A DNA stretch of 64,000 nucleotides, from positions 149,445-213,444 of the forward strand of contig NZ_CANLGX010000006.1 of the NCBI RefSeq assembly GCF_947490415.1. Reading direction: 5' to 3'. Below the pieces are notes generated by a model. That model did not search any database and was not told the origin of the DNA. It worked only from the letters and a program-made list of their open reading frames with translations. The translations under genes and the position numbers were made by a program. Below are positions 26,985 through 35,807 of the stretch, one piece after another. This stretch comes from an uncultured Eudoraea sp. GTDB taxonomy: Bacteria > Bacteroidota > Bacteroidia > Flavobacteriales > Flavobacteriaceae. Within the stretch, counting starts at the first letter, position 1. Every line of letters begins with the position of its first letter.

Positions 26985-28301
26985 ATGAAACAAAGCAAGA
27001 ATAAAAAAAAACTTGGGCTATGGATGAGTACGTCCCTGGTAATTGGAAATATGATTGGTGCAGGTGTTTTTCTAATGCCTGCCGCTCTTGCAGCCTTTGG
27101 AGGTATCAGTATTGTTGGATGGCTGGCTTCTTCAGCGGGTACGCTAGTATTGGCGTTGGTTTTCAGTAAGCTCAGTAAATTGTTCCTCAATAAAAGTGGG
27201 GGGCCTTATGCTTATACAAGAGCCGGGTTCGGGGACTTTGCCGGATTTTTGGTGGCCTGGGGATATTGGATTTCCATTTGGGTTGGTATGGCAGTAATGG
27301 CCATTGCCTTTGTAAGTGCTTTAACAGTGTTGTTTCCGATGTTAGAGGAAAATTCGATCGCTTCGGTCTTGACCGGCCTAGGTGCTATTTGGTTACTAAC
27401 CTGGGTAAACACGAGAGGGGTCAGGGAATCAGGAAAAATACAAGTTGTAACGACCTTACTTAAACTAACCCCTTTACTAATGATTATTGTTGGGGGCTTT
27501 TTCTTTTTTAATATTGACAACTTTATACCTTTCAATGTAAGTGATTCATCAAGTTTTGAAGCCATAGCTATAACTTCAACTATGACCCTCTATGCTTTTT
27601 TGGGATTTGAGAGTGCAACTATTCCTGCAGATAACGTAAAAGACCCCGGAAAAACCATACCAAGAGCTACCATGTTGGGAACAATTATAACTACTTTGGT
27701 TTATATATTGGGAACAATGGCGGTCATGGGGATGGTTCCACTTCAGGAACTTGCGGTATCGCCAGCACCATTTGCGGATGCCATGGGGATTATGACCGGG
27801 AAATTAGGACGTGAGCTGGTTGCCGGTGGAGCAGCAATTGCTGCCTTTGGAGCCCTTAACGGATGGATCTTAATTGTTGGCCAATTACCAAGGGCGACCG
27901 CAAAGGATAAACTCTTTCCAGGAATTTTTAAAAAGGAAAACAAACGGGGTGTCCCTGTTTATGGAATGCTGATCGGCAGTGCCTTGGCCTCTGGGGTAAT
28001 GCTAATGAATTATACCGAAGGCCTGGTAGAGCAATTTAGGTTTCTAATTTTACTGGGTACCTTGACTGCCTTGGTTCCATATCTCTTTACCGCCGCGGCC
28101 TATGTAAGTATCCTTTTAGAGAAAAAGCTACCCTCACAACCATGGTTGGGAATATATGGTATGGGTAGTTTGGCTTTTTCTTACTCTCTTTGGGCCATTT
28201 TCGGGGCAGGTGAAAAGGCTGTGTTTTGGGGATTTATTTTGTTGATGGTCGGAATACCCTTTTATGTATTTGTGAAATGGAGAAATAAAGATTCCACATA
28301 A
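26985..28301 (+). CDS. APC family amino acid permease
   Basis: 438 residues with about 12 membrane spans. The first span bears GNMIGAGVFLMPAALAAFGG, the glycine-rich substrate motif of APC carriers, and SGGPYAYTRAGFGDFAGFLVAWGYWIS the second conserved block; TMTLYAFLGFESATIPADNVKDPGKTIPRAT is the TM6-7 block (key pattern: FxGFE). A dimethylargininase-like gene follows at 16 nt, so an arginine-type substrate is plausible. Confidence 0.9.
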   Translation: MKQSKNKKKLGLWMSTSLVIGNMIGAGVFLMPAALAAFGGISIVGWLASSAGTLVLALVFSKLSKLFLNKSGGPYAYTRAGFGDFAGFLVAWGYWISIWVGMAVMAIAFVSALTVLFPMLEENSIASVLTGLGAIWLLTWVNTRGVRESGKIQVVTTLLKLTPLLMIIVGGFFFFNIDNFIPFNVSDSSSFEAIAITSTMTLYAFLGFESATIPADNVKDPGKTIPRATMLGTIITTLVYILGTMAVMGMVPLQELAVSPAPFADAMGIMTGKLGRELVAGGAAIAAFGALNGWILIVGQLPRATAKDKLFPGIFKKENKRGVPVYGMLIGSALASGVMLMNYTEGLVEQFRFLILLGTLTALVPYLFTAAAYVSILLEKKLPSQPWLGIYGMGSLAFSYSLWAIFGAGEKAVFWGFILLMVGIPFYVFVKWRNKDST

Positions 28302-28317
28302 TAATAGTAATAATTCG

Positions 28318-29196
28318 ATGCAATATACCTGTCAATCCGAGTACAAAAAATTGGAATTCGTTGTCATTAAAACCGTGGAGAAAGCGTTTATTAATGAGGA
28401 GAAGCTAACTAATGAATGGTCTGCCCTTAATTACCTTTCCAAACCGGATCTGACCAGGGCAAAAGAGGAATATAAGGCCTTCAAAAGTTTAATTGCCGAA
28501 AAAGTACCCCATATAAGTTGCTTCCCCAAATCTGATTCTGTTACTATAGATTCCATCTATTGCAGGGATGCCAGCATAGCTACAGATTACGGAATGATTA
28601 TTTGCAATATGGGCAAGCAGGCAAGGGCTATGGAACCTGCAGCACAAATGAAATACTTTGAAGCTAATAATATTCCTATTCTGGGGACCATTAAAGCTCC
28701 CGGTACTCTTGAGGGAGGTGACGTGGCCTGGTTAGATAAAAACACCTTGGCCGTTGGGCATACTTATCGCACTAATTCATCAGGCATTGCACAGCTAAAA
28801 GAACTACTCGCTCCTTATAAAATTGAAGTACTGGTTGCCGAACTTCCTCATTACAAAAGCGCTACCGATGTATTTCATTTAATGTCTATTTTAAGTCCGG
28901 TAGATAAAGATCTGGCAGTCGTTTATTCCCCACTGATGCCCATTTCATTCAGAAATGACCTACTTCATCGTGGCTTTACCCTTGTAGAGGTACCGGAACA
29001 AGAATTCGAATCTATGGGATGCAATGTGCTGGCTACCGACGCACGCCAATGCATAATGGTAGCGGGAAATCCGCTTACTGAAAATGCTTTAAAAAAGGCA
29101 GGATGTACCGTTTATACTTATAAGGGAGAAGAAATCAGTTATAAAGGCGGGGGTGGACCTACCTGCCTAACCAGGCCAATCTACCGAACAGACTAA
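28318..29196 (+). CDS. arginine deiminase superfamily, DDAH-like amidinotransferase/hydrolase
   Basis: 292 residues. The five-bladed pentein fold is recognised by DSIYCRDASIAT (substrate-binding Asp), LEGGDVAWL, HLMSILSPVD (catalytic His) and the C-terminal catalytic Cys in GGGGPTCLTRP. Dimethylargininases hydrolyse methylated arginine to citrulline; other members act on arginine or agmatine. Directly behind an APC permease, which suggests uptake and breakdown of an arginine derivative. Confidence 0.85.
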   Translation: MQYTCQSEYKKLEFVVIKTVEKAFINEEKLTNEWSALNYLSKPDLTRAKEEYKAFKSLIAEKVPHISCFPKSDSVTIDSIYCRDASIATDYGMIICNMGKQARAMEPAAQMKYFEANNIPILGTIKAPGTLEGGDVAWLDKNTLAVGHTYRTNSSGIAQLKELLAPYKIEVLVAELPHYKSATDVFHLMSILSPVDKDLAVVYSPLMPISFRNDLLHRGFTLVEVPEQEFESMGCNVLATDARQCIMVAGNPLTENALKKAGCTVYTYKGEEISYKGGGGPTCLTRPIYRTD

Positions 29197-29199
29197 CTT

Positions 29200-29913
29200 T
29201 CACATCTTCAGGTAGAAATCTTTTGTCAGATTTATATAATCTTCAGTATACTGATGTCGCGCTTTTTCCAGGGTAAGCTCACTTTTCAATACCGGGGTTT
29301 TTTTCAAATGAAATTCTAATAGACTTCTTTTAACCTCAGATTCAAGATGGCCTTTTACTCGTAACAAACGTCCCGGATAAAGCCCAATATTTTCCGCTTC
29401 TTTCAGTACTTCCTTTTCCTCCTTAAAAGGAATAATTATCGTGAATATGCCATTTTTTGATAGCAATTTTATTACTCCTTTGAGGAGAAACCTAAAAGGA
29501 AGAGAACTATTCTGCCTGGCCAAATCGCGGGCACCATCACCACTGGGTACATCTTCAGAATAAAAAGGGGGGTTAGAAATAATCAGATCATATTTATCAT
29601 CAATCTCATCAAGAAATTCGCCCAGAGAGGCGTGGTAACAAAACAGCCTATCTGCCCAGGGCGAAGCCTCGAAATTCTCAACGCATTGTTCAAAAGCATC
29701 CGCATCTATTTCAATGGCATCTATTGTATCGGCATTACTTCTTTGAGCCAGCATTAACGCAATGATGCCCGTACCTGCACCAATATCTAAAATTGATTCC
29801 GGTAAATCAGAAATACTGGCCCAGGCACCTAACAAAACACCATCTGTACCAATCTTCATGGCGCAGCGATCCTGATTTACAGTGAATTGTTTAAATTTAA
29901 AAGGTTTTTTCAT
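29200..29913 (-). CDS. trmN6: tRNA1(Val) A37 N6-methyltransferase TrmN6
   Basis: 237 residues. SAM-binding ILDIGAGTGIIAL (42-54) and catalytic NPPF (114-117) in IISNPPFYSEDVPSG match the YfiC/TrmN6 group that methylates A37 of tRNA-Val1. The N-terminus KPFKFKQFTVNQDRCAMKIGTDGVLLGAW contains the family's conserved CAMK(I/V)GTDG element. Its start overlaps the sulfatase stop by 4 nt (ATGA). Confidence 0.9.
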   Translation of the reverse strand: MKKPFKFKQFTVNQDRCAMKIGTDGVLLGAWASISDLPESILDIGAGTGIIALMLAQRSNADTIDAIEIDADAFEQCVENFEASPWADRLFCYHASLGEFLDEIDDKYDLIISNPPFYSEDVPSGDGARDLARQNSSLPFRFLLKGVIKLLSKNGIFTIIIPFKEEKEVLKEAENIGLYPGRLLRVKGHLESEVKRSLLEFHLKKTPVLKSELTLEKARHQYTEDYINLTKDFYLKM

Positions 29914-31343
29914 TCAAGGGTACCTGCAGGCCTTATTTCAGTTCCTTCCATTTCTCTCAACGAATCACCTAATTTATTTCGCATCGTATCTGCCAGTTGT
30001 TTAATTTTTTTGACTACTTCAGGATAGTTACCTGCTACGTTTGTAGTTTCACTTAAGTCAACCGAAAGATCATAGAGTTCAATTTCTTTTAAATCTAAAT
30101 ACACATAATCACCGGGCAGACCATCCTTGCCTGGCTGTTGACCTTCCATTGTTCTATAATTATGAGGGAAATAAAGTTTCCATTTATCATACCTGACACC
30201 GTGAAGTTCGTTCACTCTGTAATAAAAATAATAAGCCTCCTGGGGGCTTTCTTTACTATCCCCACTAAGTAATTTCCAGACACTTTTTCCGTCAATAATA
30301 CGATCAGGTAATGCAGAACCTGTTATTTCGGCCAGCGTAGGTAAAATATCGATGGCCATAACCGGAGTATCGATATTCCGGCCTCCTTTTAACCCATTGG
30401 GGTATCTTATTATAAATGGTTCTCTATGACCCCCTTCCCAGGCCGTACCTTTTCCTTCTCGAAATGGCAAAGCACTTCCCGCATGATTCCCGTATGATAA
30501 CCAGGGACCATTATCTGAAGTAAAGATAACTACCGTATTCTCATCCAGATCATTCGCTTTTAAAGCATTTAAAATCTGTCCTACAGACCAATCAATCTCC
30601 ATTATAACATCACCATATAATCCTCTTCCCGACTTGCCTTTAAACTTTTCGGAGACAAATAAGGGCACGTGGGGTTGCGGATGGGGCACATACAGGAAGA
30701 AGGGATGATCTTTATTCCTGTTTATAAAATTTACGCTTCTCTCCGTGATTTGTGTAGTTAATTGAGACTGGTTAGTTAAGGTATCTATTATAGTTTCATT
30801 CTCATACAATGGTAAAGGTCCAAAATTAAAAACCGGACCCTGTTGGGGATGCAAAGGCCACATATCGTTAGAATAGGGAATGCCAAAATACTCATCAAAA
30901 CCGTGCTTGGTTGGCAAAAAATCCGGATGATCCCCTAAATGCCATTTCCCAAAAATACCGGTGGAATATCCCTTTGCTTTGAACATTTCTGCTATGGTGA
31001 TTTCAGAAGCATTAAGCCCTATTTTGCTATCCGGCATAAAGGCATTATGGATTCCTATGCGATTTGGATAACAACCGGTTAACAGCCCCGCCCTTGAGGC
31101 CGAGCATACTGCCTGGGCAGCATAAAAACTACTTAACATAATGCCTTCACTTGCCATCTGATCCAGGTTGGGTGTTAAGATGTCGTCAGCTCCGAAAGCG
31201 CCAACATCCTGATACCCCTGATCGTCGGTGAAAATAAGCACAATATTAGGTGGGGCGGCCCTCTTTGAAGTGGGTTCTACGTTATTATTCTTACAAGAAA
31301 GCACGCAGACAATACAAAGTAGGGTTAAACTATTTCTGAACAT
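29910..31343 (-). CDS. sulfatase (arylsulfatase A-type), lipoprotein
   Basis: 477 residues. Lipobox VCVLSC (C17). The catalytic core starts at IVLIFTDDQGYQD (metal Asp 40-41). The active-site motif C80-S-A-S-R84-AGLLTG carries the cysteine that becomes formylglycine. GKWHLG, HPQPHVPLF and FTSDNGPWLSYGNHAG are further conserved blocks. It removes sulfate esters from glycans or aromatic compounds. No formylglycine-generating or anaerobic maturase gene is in the window. Confidence 0.93.
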   Translation of the reverse strand: MFRNSLTLLCIVCVLSCKNNNVEPTSKRAAPPNIVLIFTDDQGYQDVGAFGADDILTPNLDQMASEGIMLSSFYAAQAVCSASRAGLLTGCYPNRIGIHNAFMPDSKIGLNASEITIAEMFKAKGYSTGIFGKWHLGDHPDFLPTKHGFDEYFGIPYSNDMWPLHPQQGPVFNFGPLPLYENETIIDTLTNQSQLTTQITERSVNFINRNKDHPFFLYVPHPQPHVPLFVSEKFKGKSGRGLYGDVIMEIDWSVGQILNALKANDLDENTVVIFTSDNGPWLSYGNHAGSALPFREGKGTAWEGGHREPFIIRYPNGLKGGRNIDTPVMAIDILPTLAEITGSALPDRIIDGKSVWKLLSGDSKESPQEAYYFYYRVNELHGVRYDKWKLYFPHNYRTMEGQQPGKDGLPGDYVYLDLKEIELYDLSVDLSETTNVAGNYPEVVKKIKQLADTMRNKLGDSLREMEGTEIRPAGTLE

Positions 31344-31422
31344 AACTTGCCATTAAATTAACAATTATAATGTGGGTATCAATAGGTTTATGTTGAACCG
31401 ATGGTAAAGGCCATTTAGATAA

Positions 31423-31716
31423 TCAATGCAACGGCTCATAATCGATTTCAAGAAAATCGTCAACGCTATCCATCCAATAATCCCTAATGAATCCCTGGTG
31501 CTCCGGATGTTGGTTATAGGCCTCGTATTCGATAGTCGATTCAAACTCCATGACCAGACCATAGTCAAAAGTGTTTTTTTTACTGGTTTGTCGAAATCGT
31601 TTAAAGTTTAATACCCCTGGAATTGAGGCCAAGCGCATGGCCGCCTCCATAAAACGTTTTTCTGCTTTGGAACCCTTGGCATGTTTCAATTTAAAAATAA
31701 CGGAATGTTGGATCAT
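31423..31716 (-). CDS. Dabb (stress-responsive A/B barrel) family protein
   Basis: 97 residues. HSVIFKLKHAKGSKAEKRFMEA, IPGVLNFKRFRQTSKKN and FDYGLVMEFES plus HPEHQGFI are the recurrent elements of the Dabb ferredoxin-like fold. Small homodimeric enzymes such as monooxygenases and cyclases use this fold; function here unknown. It lies alone between a sulfatase and the large haem protein. Confidence 0.85.
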   Translation of the reverse strand: MIQHSVIFKLKHAKGSKAEKRFMEAAMRLASIPGVLNFKRFRQTSKKNTFDYGLVMEFESTIEYEAYNQHPEHQGFIRDYWMDSVDDFLEIDYEPLH

Positions 31717-31814
31717 AATGCTTCCTGCGTTGTATGTTCGTTTTTAATGAATGAAATGTTCCTGAGAGTCAATTTAATTAATTTTTCATATTTTCAATCT
31801 TTAAATCTGAAAAT

Positions 31815-34619
31815 ATGCCTCATCCCCGTTTGGATTTTAATGTAAATGCCAGCTCCTTTGGTGTATTGCTATTCTTTCTTTCCTTAACTATTTGCTTTAT
31901 CTCCGGATGTGTCCCAAAAGAAGACGCGCCCGATAATGTCGCGAAAGTAATAGGATCTATGACCGATAGTCTGCCTATAATTTCCTTGCCCGAAGATGCT
32001 GATCCTGAAGCACCGAATTGGAAAGGGATAGATTTGGATCCCAAGTCGCCTGTAAAACCGTCATACCCGGCTGAGGAGGCTAAACAGTTTCTGTTACCGG
32101 AAGGGTATCATATCGACTATGTGCTCACAGAACCTCAGATAGAACAGCCAGGAGCCATTTCATTCGATGGAAACGGACGGATGTACGTATTGGAATTGCG
32201 AACCTATATGCTGACCGCTGATTCTGACGGAACCCTGGAACCGGTTAGCAGAATATCGCGCTGGGAAGATAAAAATAACGATGGGGTCTATGAAACCGGA
32301 ACCACTTTTCTGGACAGCCTTATCTTCCCAAGATTTGTTTTACCCTATGGGAAAGATTGTATCTTAACAATGGAGTCTGATGCTGATAATGTCTATAAAT
32401 ATACCGATACAGATGGGGATGGTGTGGCAGACAAAAAGGAATTTTTTACCAACAAATATGGCCGCTCCGGAAATGTGGAACATCAGCAGGCTTTTATGTA
32501 CTGGGGTATGGACAATTGGCTTTACAGCACGGTAAATGCTTTCAGGGTCAAAGAAACTCCAGGTGGCGTAATTCGTGAGAAAACGGGGTACAACCGCGCC
32601 CAATGGGGCATTACCCATGATGACGATGGTAAGCTATGGTTTCAAGGGGGGGCCAGCGGTGTACCTTCCTATTTTCAATTCCCTATTCACTATGGCACTT
32701 TCAAGGTGGAAAATCAATTTGCAGAGGGCTTTGAGATACCTTGGGGTGCCCCGGTAAAAATTGCAGATATGCAGGGTGGTATGGATGAGGTTCGCCAACC
32801 TGATGGCTCTTTGAACAGGGTGACCGGGTCTGCAGGTAATGACATTTACCGAGGAGACCGTTTGCCCAGGGAGTTATACGGCCAACTGTTTTATGGGGAG
32901 CCCGTGGCCCGGATAGTACGTCAGATTAAACCGGTAGTTAGTGAGGGCCTAACCACACTGCATAATGTTTATCAGGAAGATAAGTCGGAATTCCTGCGCA
33001 GCACAGATCCACTTTTTAGACCTGTGGATATGGTAACCGCCCCAGATGGGACCCTATATGTTACTGACATGTACCATGGCATCATCCAGGAAGGTCAATG
33101 GGCACAAAAAGGCACTTATCTCAGAACTAAAATAGAACAGTACCAATTAGATAAGGTAATAGGTTTAGGGCGGATTTGGCGCATTACCCATGAGGGAAAC
33201 GAGCGCGACAAAACACAGCCCAGAATGTTTGATGAAAGTCCGGCAGATTTGGTCAGGCATCTGGAACACCCAAATGGTTGGTGGCGAGATAAGGCCCAGC
33301 AATTGATTGTTTTGTCGCAAGATAGAAGTGTAGTACCTAAGCTTGAAAAAATGGTAAGAGAAAACAAAAACCTTTTAGCACGTTTTCACGCATTGTGGAG
33401 TTTGGAAGGTTTAGGTGCACTGGATAAAGTGTTGGTCGGTCAATTGCTAAAAGACCAAAATCCTCGCATGAGAATACAGGCAATTCGCGTAAGTGAATCA
33501 TTATATAAAGACGGTGACAAGCAATTGGCAAAAAACTATAGCCTGTTGATGAAAGATGCAAATACAGATGTTGCCATGCAGGCCATACTTACTGCTAACT
33601 TGCTAAAAATACCATCTTTACGGGATGACGTTACCAAATTGATGGCATCTAACAGTGCCAAAGGGATACAGGTATTAGGAGAACAAATTCTGAATCCAGT
33701 AGAAATTAGGGGTTGGATGATAGATAAGGCTCCGGAATTAACGGCTTCCCAACAGGAGGCTATGGAAAGGGGTTCCATTATTTTTAATGAACTATGCGTC
33801 CAATGCCATGGTCTCGATGGCACAGGCACCCCTTTAGGAAACGGAACAGTTATGGCGCCGCCTCTGACCGGGTCTCCGAGAGTTCAGTCGCATCCTGAAT
33901 ATGTTATAAAAACACTACTGCATGGATTGGAAGGTCCTTTAGATGGTAAGACTTATCCCGGAAGTATCATGGTGGGAATGGGCGATCAGTCCGATGGCTG
34001 GATCGCTGATATTGCAAGCTACATTCGCTTGAATTTGACCAATGACGCTTCAATAATCTCACCCGAACAGGTTTCTGAGATACGTTTAAAAAGCAAAGCA
34101 AAAATAGGGCCTTACCAATATCACGAACTATTGGCATCCGTACCTCAAAATATTGCCCCATCTGACCACTGGAAAGTAACTGCAAGTCACACAGCCCCAA
34201 CAAGAATAGGCGGGACAGACTCCCCTTCCAGTGCGTTTAATTTTGAAGGATGGACCACAGGGGAAACACAGAAAAAGGGAATGTGGTTTCAAATCGAATT
34301 TCCAGAAGCCCGGACTATCACGGAAATCCATTTTAATTCGCCTCCTAAAGGTCGGGGAAATTATCGTGACCGTATACCTCCGTTCCAGAGCTATCCCAGA
34401 TCCTATGACTTGCAAGTTTCTTTGGATGGGGCCAATTGGAATACAATAAAAACAGGAAAATCCGATAGTGCGGATACAATACTGTCGTTTGAACCAAATG
34501 AAGCCAAATTCTTACGTATTATCTTAACTGATGATATAGAGGAAAAAGGTGAAATTCCGTGGTCTATGCGACAAATGAAAATATTCGGTTTGCTTCAAAA
34601 TGAGAAGTTGCTAAACTAA
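31815..34619 (+). CDS. large PVC-type haem-c lipoprotein: beta-propeller, HEAT-like helices, cytochrome c, discoidin-like C-terminus
   Basis: 934 residues. Lipobox FISGC near residue 32. Residues about 90-460 form an L-sorbosone-dehydrogenase-like beta-propeller (DGNGRMYVLELRTY, TVNAFRV, TPDGTLYVTDMYHG-type blades). About 470-625 are HEAT-like helical repeats (ARFHALWSLEGLGALD). A cytochrome c domain follows with C661-VQ-C664-H665. The last 150 residues resemble an F5/8 type C (discoidin) carbohydrate-binding domain (PRSYDLQVSLDGANWNTI). Probably a periplasmic quinone- or haem-linked sugar dehydrogenase; activity unproven. The isomerase gene follows at 23 nt. Confidence 0.85.
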   Translation: MPHPRLDFNVNASSFGVLLFFLSLTICFISGCVPKEDAPDNVAKVIGSMTDSLPIISLPEDADPEAPNWKGIDLDPKSPVKPSYPAEEAKQFLLPEGYHIDYVLTEPQIEQPGAISFDGNGRMYVLELRTYMLTADSDGTLEPVSRISRWEDKNNDGVYETGTTFLDSLIFPRFVLPYGKDCILTMESDADNVYKYTDTDGDGVADKKEFFTNKYGRSGNVEHQQAFMYWGMDNWLYSTVNAFRVKETPGGVIREKTGYNRAQWGITHDDDGKLWFQGGASGVPSYFQFPIHYGTFKVENQFAEGFEIPWGAPVKIADMQGGMDEVRQPDGSLNRVTGSAGNDIYRGDRLPRELYGQLFYGEPVARIVRQIKPVVSEGLTTLHNVYQEDKSEFLRSTDPLFRPVDMVTAPDGTLYVTDMYHGIIQEGQWAQKGTYLRTKIEQYQLDKVIGLGRIWRITHEGNERDKTQPRMFDESPADLVRHLEHPNGWWRDKAQQLIVLSQDRSVVPKLEKMVRENKNLLARFHALWSLEGLGALDKVLVGQLLKDQNPRMRIQAIRVSESLYKDGDKQLAKNYSLLMKDANTDVAMQAILTANLLKIPSLRDDVTKLMASNSAKGIQVLGEQILNPVEIRGWMIDKAPELTASQQEAMERGSIIFNELCVQCHGLDGTGTPLGNGTVMAPPLTGSPRVQSHPEYVIKTLLHGLEGPLDGKTYPGSIMVGMGDQSDGWIADIASYIRLNLTNDASIISPEQVSEIRLKSKAKIGPYQYHELLASVPQNIAPSDHWKVTASHTAPTRIGGTDSPSSAFNFEGWTTGETQKKGMWFQIEFPEARTITEIHFNSPPKGRGNYRDRIPPFQSYPRSYDLQVSLDGANWNTIKTGKSDSADTILSFEPNEAKFLRIILTDDIEEKGEIPWSMRQMKIFGLLQNEKLLN

Positions 34620-34642
34620 AGGAACACCTAACAAACAACATT

Positions 34643-35689
34643 ATGGAAAATAACAACAGTAATTTTAGCAGGAGAAGGTTTATTGGTACTTCGGCAAGTT
34701 TTGTCGCCGCAACGGCCATTACGGGTCCTTCACTTTTTGCGGCTCCTTCAATACTAAAAAACAACAACAACCCAAATTCAATAATAAACGGCGTACAGAT
34801 TGGTGTAATCACTTATTCTTTTAGGAGTATGCCCGATCAAAGTGCCGAGGCCACTTTAAAATATATTTTGGATTGCGGTATAAGTGCCATTGAACTTATG
34901 GGAGATCCGGCCGAATCTTATGCAGGGAAACCGGAAAATAGCGCAGACCGGCGTCGTTATTATACACTTATGAGATCTAAAAGGAATGGGGACGTTTTGA
35001 GTGATGAGCAACAAAAAGAAATGACAGAAATGCAGCAAAAAATGGCGGCATATAATAAAGCAGTTGCCCAATGGCGTTCAACAGTATCCATGGATAAATT
35101 TGCCGAACTAAGAAAGATATACAATGATGCCGGGGTTACCATATATGCCTTTAAACCCAGGGCCTTTGGCAAGGACAATACTGATGCTGAAATAGATTGG
35201 GGCATGCGGGCAGCTAAAACCCTTGGGGCTAGTCATGTTACACTGGAACACCCGGGAGATGATGCTCATACCCAAAAACTGGGAGATATGGCTAAAAAAC
35301 ACGGTATTTTTGTGGCCTACCATGGTCACGAACAGCAAACGCCCACTTTTTGGGATACGGCATTGAAACAATCGAAGTACAACGCATTGAATCTTGATTT
35401 AGGACATTATGTAGCAGCTGGAAATACGGATCCGCTTGAAATCATAAAAAGTAAACACGACCGCATAATGAGCATGCATACCAAAGATCGTCAAACACCC
35501 GGGCATGGAAAAGGTAATGTTCCATGGGGCACCGGAGATACGCCAATAACCCAGGCCCTGCAATTAATCAGGGATAACAAATATAAATTTCCAGTAACCA
35601 TAGAACTGGAATACGATATACCAGAAGGTTCAAACGCTATAGAGGAGGTTAAAAAGTGTCTGAAGTATTGTGAAAAGTCTCTGGCTTAA
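34643..35689 (+). CDS. sugar phosphate isomerase/epimerase-like TIM barrel, Tat-exported
   Basis: 348 residues. Twin-arginine-type signal FSRRRFIGTSASFVAATA. The barrel has ITYSFRSMPDQSAEAT, LEHPGDDAHTQKLGDMAK, YHGHEQQTPT, LNLDLGHYVAAG and ELEYDIPEGSNA, where His, Asp and Glu are typical metal ligands of the xylose-isomerase-like AP endonuclease 2 fold. An insertion of about 50 residues (SDEQQKEMTEMQQKM) is charged and helical. Exported members work on sugars taken up by marine Bacteroidota. In operon with the preceding haem protein. Confidence 0.87.
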   Translation: MENNNSNFSRRRFIGTSASFVAATAITGPSLFAAPSILKNNNNPNSIINGVQIGVITYSFRSMPDQSAEATLKYILDCGISAIELMGDPAESYAGKPENSADRRRYYTLMRSKRNGDVLSDEQQKEMTEMQQKMAAYNKAVAQWRSTVSMDKFAELRKIYNDAGVTIYAFKPRAFGKDNTDAEIDWGMRAAKTLGASHVTLEHPGDDAHTQKLGDMAKKHGIFVAYHGHEQQTPTFWDTALKQSKYNALNLDLGHYVAAGNTDPLEIIKSKHDRIMSMHTKDRQTPGHGKGNVPWGTGDTPITQALQLIRDNKYKFPVTIELEYDIPEGSNAIEEVKKCLKYCEKSLA

Positions 35690-35807
35690 AAAGCCTTTAT
35701 ATCTGTTCCTATTATAACAGTTTGGTGAAACTCATTTCCCGATTGTTTAGTGTATAACTTTTAACCTCCATATAGGAAGAAACTAGGAAACTTTAAGTTT
35801 AAATTCT